From Actinomycetes bacterium (GTDB lineage Bacteria; Actinomycetota; Acidimicrobiia; Acidimicrobiales; SZUA-35), in NCBI GenBank assembly GCA_024227975.1, contig JAAETV010000125.1, positions 1 through 18,299 of the forward strand: 18,299 nt of DNA. The letters run 5' to 3'. The notes beneath the pieces were generated by a model that saw only the letters and a list, made by a program, of their open reading frames with translations, was not told the DNA's origin and ran no database searches. The translations under genes were made by a program, and so were the position numbers. Positions 13,317 to 18,299 of the stretch are shown piece by piece (position 1 is the stretch's first letter; each line of letters opens with the position of its first letter).

Positions 13317-13568
13317 TTCGTCCGCCTCGAGACCGATGATCACGACGAAGACCCGAATCCCTGGTTCGACCAGGACGCAGCCGAGGCGCGCCCGGCCCCC
13401 AGCCGGAAGCGGGGGACGGCTTCGTCGATCCTGATGGCAGCCATGCTCGGCATCGTCGAGGCTCTGGGATGGGAACGTCCCAAGGACGAGACGGTCGAGG
13501 TGGCTGATGCGCCAAAGGGTGACGACGGCCTCATTCTCCACTACCGCCATCTCGAACCCCTGGAGTAG
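13290..13568 (+). CDS. Small acidic protein of unknown function
   Basis: A 92-aa protein (85 aa if it starts at GTG 13311). I do not recognise the family. It has an acidic, His/Asp-rich start (LETDDHDEDPNPWFDQD), a Pro/Arg linker, one short hydrophobic helix (ASSILMAAMLGIVEALGW, about 44-61) and an acidic end with LILHYRHLEPLE. Third-codon G/C bias on this strand is strong, which favours it over the antisense frame. Neither start has a normally spaced Shine-Dalgarno, and both lie in a perfect 17-bp inverted repeat, so translation may depend on opening that structure. The gene stands alone, 63 bp before the acyl-CoA dehydrogenase, and could be co-transcribed with it. Confidence 0.6.
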   Translation: MIWHHDEVEFVRLETDDHDEDPNPWFDQDAAEARPAPSRKRGTASSILMAAMLGIVEALGWERPKDETVEVADAPKGDDGLILHYRHLEPLE

Positions 13569-13618
13569 CGACACCACGGGCCATCAGGCGGGACTTCTAC
13601 TCCGGCGCTGAAATGGGG

Positions 13619-13624
13619 TAACAC
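13619..13624 (+). promoter_or_regulatory. Weak -10-like box before the acyl-CoA dehydrogenase
   Basis: TAACAC, 7 nt before the ATG, is one base short of TANNNT. The leader has GGGG only 2 nt from the ATG and so no well-placed Shine-Dalgarno. A leaderless start is possible but less well supported than for the SPFH and tesB genes. Confidence 0.2.
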
Positions 13625-13631
13625 TGGGGCC

Positions 13632-14870
13632 ATGACTGCGACCGATGCCGCCACGACCGAAACCGAAGAAGAGTTCCGGGCCCGTTGCCAAGCCTTCCTC
13701 GTCGAGCACGCCACCGGATTGATCTTCGAGCTCCCCGACCCGCGGGGAGCGAACGAGCTGGAAGCATCCAAGGCCTTCCAGCAGAAGGTTGCGGCGGCCG
13801 GGCTGGCCGGTGTCACCTATCCAGAGGCTTTCGGCGGCCTGGGCCTATCCAAGAGCTACGACCGGATCTGGCGGGAGGAATACGCCAAGCACCACGACAT
13901 GACGGGTCAGCTGACGATCAGTCATGGGATGTGTGTGCCCATGCTGTCCGAGTACGGGACTGATGAGCAGAAGGCGACCTATCTCCCCGATGCCATTGCC
14001 GGACGCACCGTCTGGTGTCAGATGTTCTCCGAGCCCGGGGCCGGATCAGATGTGGCCAGCCTCCAGACCAGGGCCGTCCTCGACGGTGAGGAGTGGACGC
14101 TCAATGGTCAGAAGGTGTGGACGACCCTGGCCCATGTTTCGGACTATGGGATCATCGTGGCCAGGACCAACCCCGAGGCCCCGAAGCACGCCGGTATCTC
14201 CATGTTCATCCTCGACATGAACGCCCCCGGGGTCGAGAAGCGGGCCATCCACCAGATCGACGGCGGCATGCACTTCAACGAGGTGTTCTTCACCGACGTT
14301 CGCCTGCCCAAGACGGCCCTCATCGGCGAGCTCAACGCTGGTTGGCGGCTGGCCACGGCCATGCTCATGTACGAGCGGGTGGCCATCGGCACCGGCTTCA
14401 GCTCAGGCATCAAGACCCCGACCACCGACTTCTTGATCAAGACGGCCCGCAAACACGACAAGCTCGACGATGTCGTGACCCGTCAGGAACTGATGCGGCT
14501 CTACTCCGAGGAGACGGCAAAGAGCCTGGTGTCGTTGAGGACCAGGGCTGAGCTAAAGGCGGGTATGACTCCTGGACCCGGCGGGTCCTTGGGCAAGCTT
14601 CACGGGGCCAAGATCGCCCGCCTGTCTCGCAGCCTCATGATGAACCTCGCTGGCCCGGCCGGTGCGGCCTGGGAGCAAGGGGCGGAAGACGACGACCGCC
14701 TGGCCAACTCGACCTTGCGCAGCTTCAGCTCCAACATTGCCGGAGGGACCGACGAGATCCAGAAGAACATCATCGGTGACCGGGTGCTGGGACTGCCCCG
14801 CGACATCAGCGTCGACCGTGATGTGCCGTTCAAGGATCTCAAGGTTGGGACCCAGGGCGGGGGTGCCTGA
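13632..14870 (+). CDS. Acyl-CoA dehydrogenase (FadE-type flavoprotein)
   Basis: A 412-aa FAD enzyme that forms the trans-2,3 double bond in an acyl-CoA, passing electrons to ETF. The helical N-terminal domain (about 10-125) holds the EAFGGLGLS loop. The middle beta domain has CQMFSEPGAGSDVASL (129-144, FAD/substrate loop) and LNGQKVWTT (157-165). The C-terminal helical domain (about 235-391) ends with AGGTDEIQKNIIGDRVLG. Where medium-chain enzymes have the catalytic Glu before GT, this protein has Gly. Glu249 in MYERVAIG is the likely base, by analogy with isovaleryl-CoA dehydrogenase. Length is normal. The ATG at 13632 is the only sensible start. It ends 6 bp from the convergent MlrC-type gene, with no room for a terminator. 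The chain-length preference is unknown. Confidence 0.93.
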   Translation: MTATDAATTETEEEFRARCQAFLVEHATGLIFELPDPRGANELEASKAFQQKVAAAGLAGVTYPEAFGGLGLSKSYDRIWREEYAKHHDMTGQLTISHGMCVPMLSEYGTDEQKATYLPDAIAGRTVWCQMFSEPGAGSDVASLQTRAVLDGEEWTLNGQKVWTTLAHVSDYGIIVARTNPEAPKHAGISMFILDMNAPGVEKRAIHQIDGGMHFNEVFFTDVRLPKTALIGELNAGWRLATAMLMYERVAIGTGFSSGIKTPTTDFLIKTARKHDKLDDVVTRQELMRLYSEETAKSLVSLRTRAELKAGMTPGPGGSLGKLHGAKIARLSRSLMMNLAGPAGAAWEQGAEDDDRLANSTLRSFSSNIAGGTDEIQKNIIGDRVLGLPRDISVDRDVPFKDLKVGTQGGGA

Positions 14871-14876
14871 CGGGGC

Positions 14877-16394
14877 CTAGTACTCGGGGGTGGCCGGGGT
14901 ATGTTCGTCGAGAGGGTAGATGGGTCGCCTCACGTTTTCGAAGGTGAACAGGGTGTTGTCGCTACTGGTGACCCCGACCCCGTTGCAGGCGATGTCGCGC
15001 ACCGAGATGTCACTGAACCCGGCCCGATAGTGGATGCGCGACTTGAGGATCAGGTACTGCATGGCCGTCGGCTCCACCCCAACACTGCGGAAGCATCCTG
15101 GGTCCCAGGGCTCGACATTGCGGGAGCAGACAACGATCTTGACCTCGCCCACCTCGAACAGCGCGGTCGGGCCCATGTCGGCCTGGGTGCCGCGGCCCAT
15201 GGGCACGGTGACGGGGAAGATCCCGTCGGTCAGGGCCCGCACCCGGCCGGTCAGCCGCAGGGGCTCGCCCTGGCGACCGATGGCTGGCATGTCGAGCTTG
15301 CCTCCGAGGTCGATGGTCACCTCGGCCCCGGCACCGGCCTCGGCCATCTCCTGAACCGCCGCCGGGTCGCAGATGCCGAACATCGCGACGCCCTCCAGGC
15401 CCTGTTCCAGAACCTCGGCCAACACGGCAACGGTGTCCTGGGTTCCGCCCGAAGCGGTGTTGTCGGCATGGTCGAGGAGGATGATCGGTCCGCCAGGATC
15501 GCGGCCATCGGCGGTCAGGGCCTTGGCCTCGGCGATCGTCTCGGCCAGGGGCCTGGAGTCGAACACGAACTCGGCCCGCTCGGCCCAGGCTGCATCGAGC
15601 AGCTCATCTCGGGCTTCTTCGGCCCGAGCCTGGTCGCCGTCAGTGATCGTCACTACCGACAATCCGGCATGCCAGATGTCAGCCAGGGGGAAGCCGCCGA
15701 AGACCGAGGCCGCCAGCAGCCCCTGGGATTCATGGCGGCGAGCCATCTCCAACAAGGGGCCCATAGGTTCGTCCTGATGGCCCATGCGTAGGGTCTGGGC
15801 CAGGATTGGTCGGCTGTCCCACACCATGACGGGGTTGATCTCACCCGCCAGCATCGACACCAGGAGCCGGCCCGCGTGCTTGCCGGCCTCGTACATATCG
15901 AGGTGGGGATAGGTCTTGTAGCCGACCAGGACATCACAGTTGTCGACGATCTCAGCCGTCATGTTGGCGTGGAGGTCGAGGCTGATAGCGATGGGCAGAT
16001 CGGGGGCCACGGTCCGCAGCCGACTCAACAGGCTGCCCTCCCCATCGGTGGTGGTCTCGGCCACCATGGCGCCGTGGAGGTCGAGGAAGCAGGCATCGCA
16101 ACCGGCTTCGACGGCCCCGCAGATGGCGTCGGTCATGGTGGCGTAGGCGGACGCCTCCACTTTCCCTGATGGAGCCGCGTTGGCGGCAATGGGGGTGACG
16201 ATGTCCCACCCTGCGTCGTCGGCCACGTCGAGAAAGGCTCCGATCCCGGTGCCCGTGCCCTTGTACCGCTGGTACACCTCGGGCCCCGTCGGCACCCCGA
16301 ACCCTCCCCGGCCGAATCGCTCGTAGGGGGTCGGCACCGGCGAAAACGTGTTCGTCTCGTGTTCCATCATGGCCACGACGACTCGGGTACTCAT
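14877..16394 (-). CDS. M81 family metallopeptidase (MlrC-like)
   Basis: A 505-aa cytoplasmic-looking protein with the two-part build of the M81/DUF1485 family, named after microcystinase C, which cuts linearised peptides. Visible motifs: MMEHETNTFSP (about 9-19), FLDLHGAM (103-110), ISLDLHANMT (137-146), GYKTYPHLDMYEAG (158-171) and LLDHADNTASGGTQDT (306-321). The His/Asp/Glu residues in these are the likely zinc ligands and catalytic groups. The C-terminal part (about 350-505) is the family's MlrC C-terminal domain. Members occur widely in bacteria that never meet microcystin, so the real substrate is probably a small peptide or amide. ATG 16394 has a weak leader. It lies 12 bp after the methyltransferase gene and is probably co-transcribed. 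Confidence 0.9.
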   Translation of the reverse strand: MSTRVVVAMMEHETNTFSPVPTPYERFGRGGFGVPTGPEVYQRYKGTGTGIGAFLDVADDAGWDIVTPIAANAAPSGKVEASAYATMTDAICGAVEAGCDACFLDLHGAMVAETTTDGEGSLLSRLRTVAPDLPIAISLDLHANMTAEIVDNCDVLVGYKTYPHLDMYEAGKHAGRLLVSMLAGEINPVMVWDSRPILAQTLRMGHQDEPMGPLLEMARRHESQGLLAASVFGGFPLADIWHAGLSVVTITDGDQARAEEARDELLDAAWAERAEFVFDSRPLAETIAEAKALTADGRDPGGPIILLDHADNTASGGTQDTVAVLAEVLEQGLEGVAMFGICDPAAVQEMAEAGAGAEVTIDLGGKLDMPAIGRQGEPLRLTGRVRALTDGIFPVTVPMGRGTQADMGPTALFEVGEVKIVVCSRNVEPWDPGCFRSVGVEPTAMQYLILKSRIHYRAGFSDISVRDIACNGVGVTSSDNTLFTFENVRRPIYPLDEHTPATPEY

Positions 16395-16406
16395 CAGCCG
16401 ATCATC

Positions 16407-17162
16407 TTAGCCCTTGTCGATCAGGCGCCAGGCCTGGAGTTGGGAGACGTATGGGAACTCGAATGAGGGACCCATTGGTTCGACCAGGGCCTCGATCTCA
16501 GCCACCACCTCGTCCTGGCGGTCTGGGGCCAGGGCGGCGATGAAGCTGGTCGAGAGGGCTCGATCTACTACGAGCTGGGCGTTGACGAGCTGGGGGTTCA
16601 CCACCCGCCATTCATCGACGGGGGCTAGTCGGGGGTCGGCGTTGATGGCTCGACGCCAGCTCATGTCCCGATAGCGGGGGGCACCGTTGGCGTGGCGATC
16701 GATGATGTTGGTGTAGGCGGCCGCCCATCCCGTCGAGTCATCGCGAACGTTCCACACCGTGACCAGGTGACCACCGACTTCGAGGACCCGGGCGATCTCG
16801 TTGATGGCGGTTGGATAGTCGAACCAGTGGAAGGACTGAGAAGCGACGATGGTCGCCGCCGAGGTGTCAGAAAGGGGGATCCTTTCTGCTGCTCCCACCC
16901 GGACATCGGCTTCCGGCACTGCTTCGGAGAGGGTGGTCCGCATCGAGATCACAGGTTCGAGAGCGATCACTGGGATCCCGAGGTCGACCAGCTGGCGGGT
17001 GAAGATACCGGTTCCAGCACCAAGCTCGACCAGTCCACGTTGTCCATAGCGCTGGGCCACACGGATCGCGATCTCCGGGTGGTAGGTGGGCCGGCCTCTG
17101 TGGTACCGGTCGGCTTCCCGGGCATAGCCCGTGGTGGCTGCTTCGTGAACCAAGGAACACAT
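16407..17162 (-). CDS. Class I SAM-dependent methyltransferase
   Basis: A 251-aa Rossmann-fold methyltransferase. Motif I is LVELGAGTGIFTRQL (about 44-58), followed by an acidic residue in VIALEPV at the end of the second strand and GAAERIPLSD. SQSFHWFD (108-115), then INEIARVLEVGGHLVTVWN, are typical of the UbiE/YbaJ-like small-molecule group. The N-terminus ATTGYAREADRYHRGRPTYHP resembles the usual start of that group (A..Y...RPxYP). The frame runs back to TTG 17240, but those 26 residues fit no family pattern, so ATG 17162 is preferred although its leader has no clear Shine-Dalgarno. The substrate is unknown. The M81 metallopeptidase follows after 12 bp. Confidence 0.85.
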   Translation of the reverse strand: MCSLVHEAATTGYAREADRYHRGRPTYHPEIAIRVAQRYGQRGLVELGAGTGIFTRQLVDLGIPVIALEPVISMRTTLSEAVPEADVRVGAAERIPLSDTSAATIVASQSFHWFDYPTAINEIARVLEVGGHLVTVWNVRDDSTGWAAAYTNIIDRHANGAPRYRDMSWRRAINADPRLAPVDEWRVVNPQLVNAQLVVDRALSTSFIAALAPDRQDEVVAEIEALVEPMGPSFEFPYVSQLQAWRLIDKG

Positions 17163-17351
17163 GGTGCCCGAAATCTCGGCGTCCCGCGCTCTCCACGGAG
17201 GCAAAAAGGGCCAACTGGGCAATCCTGCTGATGCTCCCAAGTCGTCGGGGGCAGGTAGGAGCGATTCGAGAAGTCAAACAGTATCGGCCGAAGTTCGAGC
17301 ATCTTGGTCACCTGGCTAGCTCGACCCGAAGGTCCGCCCGACGGTCGTCGT
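17163..17351. other. Divergent intergenic region between methyltransferase and HAD genes
   Basis: No coding frame here is convincing on either strand. On the minus strand TTGACT (17275-17270) resembles a -35 box but has no -10 at the usual distance. The 8-bp palindrome TCGGCCGA at 17284-17291 is visible. Nothing more can be supported. Confidence 0.4.
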
Positions 17352-17357
17352 TAGCAT
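17352..17357 (+). promoter_or_regulatory. -10 box (leaderless) for the second HAD gene
   Basis: TAGCAT fits TANNNT and ends 7 nt before GTG 17365, so transcription would begin at that codon. There is no Shine-Dalgarno before either GTG 17359 or GTG 17365, and the box favours the latter. Confidence 0.4.
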
Positions 17358-17364
17358 CGTGGTC

Positions 17365-18039
17365 GTGTCCTACGACCTGGTGGTGTTCGATTGCGACGGG
17401 GTGCTGGTCGACTCGGAGGCCCTGGTCGTCGACGTCGAGGCTGCGCTATTGACCGAAGCCGGATTCGAGCTCAGCCCAGCCGACCTCATCGACCGCTTCG
17501 TTGGTCTCAGCTACCCGACCATGATGGCGACCATCGAGGCCGACTTCGGACGCCCTGTACCCGAGGAGCTGGGCCAGCGGGTACAGCAGGCCGCCCTTGA
17601 TCGAATCGCCTCGGACCTCGAACCCATCCCTGGCATGGCCGAGCTGTTGGCCAGCCTCACCATGCCCCGCTGCGTCGCCTCATCGAGCGACCTCGATCGG
17701 ATCACGATGTCGCTGGCCGTATGCGGGCTCGATCGCTACTTCGCCGTCGAGTCGATTTTCTCGGCCCAGATGGTCGAGCGGCCAAAACCAGCGCCTGACC
17801 TGTTCACCCTGGCTGCCCGTTCGTCGGGGGTCGAACCGGAGGTCTGCATCGTCGTCGAGGACAGCCCGCACGGGGTCACAGGAGCGGTCGCGGCCGGGAT
17901 GACGGCGGTTGGGCTGTTGGCCGGCGGCCATGTCGGCCCGAACCTGGCCGGTCGCCTCAAAGACGCTGGTGCAGATGCCGTGTTCCCGACCGCAGCTGAG
18001 TTGGCTCACTACCTCGGCTGTTCAGTGGCCACGGGCTAG
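17365..18039 (+). CDS. HAD superfamily hydrolase (subfamily IA, beta-phosphoglucomutase-like)
   Basis: A 224-aa HAD phosphatase or phosphomutase. Motif I is VVFDCDGVLVDSE with nucleophile Asp9 and acid/base Asp11. Motif II is CVASSSDLDR, motif III is ERPKPAPDLF with Lys141, and motif IV is IVVEDSPHGVTGA with Glu165-Asp166. The cap between motifs I and II is helical. The DCDGVLVDSE start and EDSxxGV end are typical of the beta-phosphoglucomutase/YniC/GS1-like group acting on sugar phosphates. I prefer GTG 17365 over GTG 17359 because of the -10 box 7 nt upstream. The C-terminus LAHYLGCSVATG looks natural for the family, so the TAG at 18037-18039 is probably a true stop although the same frame stays open after it. 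Confidence 0.9.
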   Translation: MSYDLVVFDCDGVLVDSEALVVDVEAALLTEAGFELSPADLIDRFVGLSYPTMMATIEADFGRPVPEELGQRVQQAALDRIASDLEPIPGMAELLASLTMPRCVASSSDLDRITMSLAVCGLDRYFAVESIFSAQMVERPKPAPDLFTLAARSSGVEPEVCIVVEDSPHGVTGAVAAGMTAVGLLAGGHVGPNLAGRLKDAGADAVFPTAAELAHYLGCSVATG

Positions 18040-18299
18040 GACGACGGGTGGCTCCTCAGTCCTACCCTTGCTGCCTTCACCCGTCGGGCTCGCCTGGAGC
18101 GTGCCGTCCAGCTCATGCGGGGCTCGCCCCACCGGACGTTGAGCTCGATCGCAGCTGAGGTCGGCTTCGCAACCCCGTCCGACTTTTCACGGGTGTTTCG
18201 GGCTCAATTCGGCTGCTCTCCCAGCATCTGGGATCGTCGGTCACGCCTCGACGGCGAGGCCGGACTGGTCGAGATCGAACATAGTCGGGCGTTGGCCCG
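18040..18299 (+). pseudogene. AraC-type DNA-binding domain fragment lacking its 5' part (open at window edge)
   Basis: Directly after the HAD stop codon, in the same frame, the sequence reads LSPTLAAFTRRARLERAVQL, then LSSIAAEVGFATPSDFSRVF, RAQFGCSPSIWDRRSRL and on to the window end without a stop. This is the second half of an AraC/XylS double helix-turn-helix: the RRxRLERA linker helix, then IAxxVGF and FSRxFRxxFGxSP. The first helix-turn-helix (about 40-50 residues) is missing, and there is no start codon before the homology; ATG 18112 lies within it. The HAD gene fills the space where the missing part would be, so this is probably a 5'-deleted gene. Residues after SPSIW may lead into a C-terminal effector domain beyond the window. 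Confidence 0.6.

Noticed and set aside
13185..13577. Minus-strand frame of 130 aa opposite the 92-aa gene
   Set aside because: Third-position G/C bias is clear on the plus strand, and the minus frame has no ribosome binding site or motif.
14901..15791. Plus-strand open frame of 296 aa antisense to the MlrC-type gene
   Set aside because: No motif, shadow-like composition, and the minus strand carries all M81 motifs.

Overview
The window is a dense, high-GC bacterial chromosome segment with strong G/C bias at third codon positions, GTG/TTG starts alongside ATG, and several genes with no Shine-Dalgarno that begin 6-7 nt after a TANNNT -10 box. The gene set (CaiB/BaiF CoA-transferase, methylmalonyl-CoA epimerase, acyl-CoA dehydrogenase, TesB thioesterase, Thr/Ser-rich lipoprotein) suggests an actinobacterium, perhaps of the Acidimicrobiia. 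That placement is inference; no marker gene is present. I saw no tRNA, rRNA, CRISPR array, IS element or phage gene.

Layout. 1-724 (+): the 3' end of a CaiB/BaiF CoA-transferase, then methylmalonyl-CoA epimerase. 879-3830 (+): a large secreted subtilase of the plant-like, PA-domain-containing type, closed by a perfect 10-bp hairpin. 3900-7270 (-): a TPP-dependent enzyme and an Ldh-family 2-hydroxyacid dehydrogenase, translationally coupled, followed by a lipoprotein with a Thr/Ser linker. 7288-7668 (+): a PIN-domain protein with an eroded N-terminus, squeezed against the TPP gene start. 7759-11954 (-): six genes, namely TesB thioesterase, Ogt methyltransferase (ATGA overlap), SPFH membrane protein, ribbon-helix-helix regulator, an unrecognised 344-aa protein and a HAD phosphatase (GTGA overlap). 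12139-13568 (+): a ferritin-like protein with a histone-like basic tail, a small membrane protein and a 92-aa orphan, separated by strong hairpins. 13632-14870 (+): acyl-CoA dehydrogenase, converging on a minus-strand pair of class I methyltransferase and M81/MlrC-type metallopeptidase (17162-14877). 17365-18299 (+): a second HAD phosphatase and, directly after its stop and in the same frame, the C-terminal part of an AraC-type DNA-binding domain with no start of its own.

Most genes are housekeeping or catabolic, with acyl-CoA metabolism the commonest theme. The least ordinary parts are the SPFH/RHH pair with an AT-rich repeat-bearing promoter, the ferritin-like protein with a Lys/Ala tail, the run of strong hairpins in 12.7-13.3 kb (one a perfect 17-bp inverted repeat at the start of the 92-aa gene), the TPP/Ldh two-enzyme unit, the recurring leaderless starts, and the two apparently truncated genes (PIN and AraC). 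I do not see a clearly new defence or mobile system. All family calls come from reading motifs by eye, with no database search.
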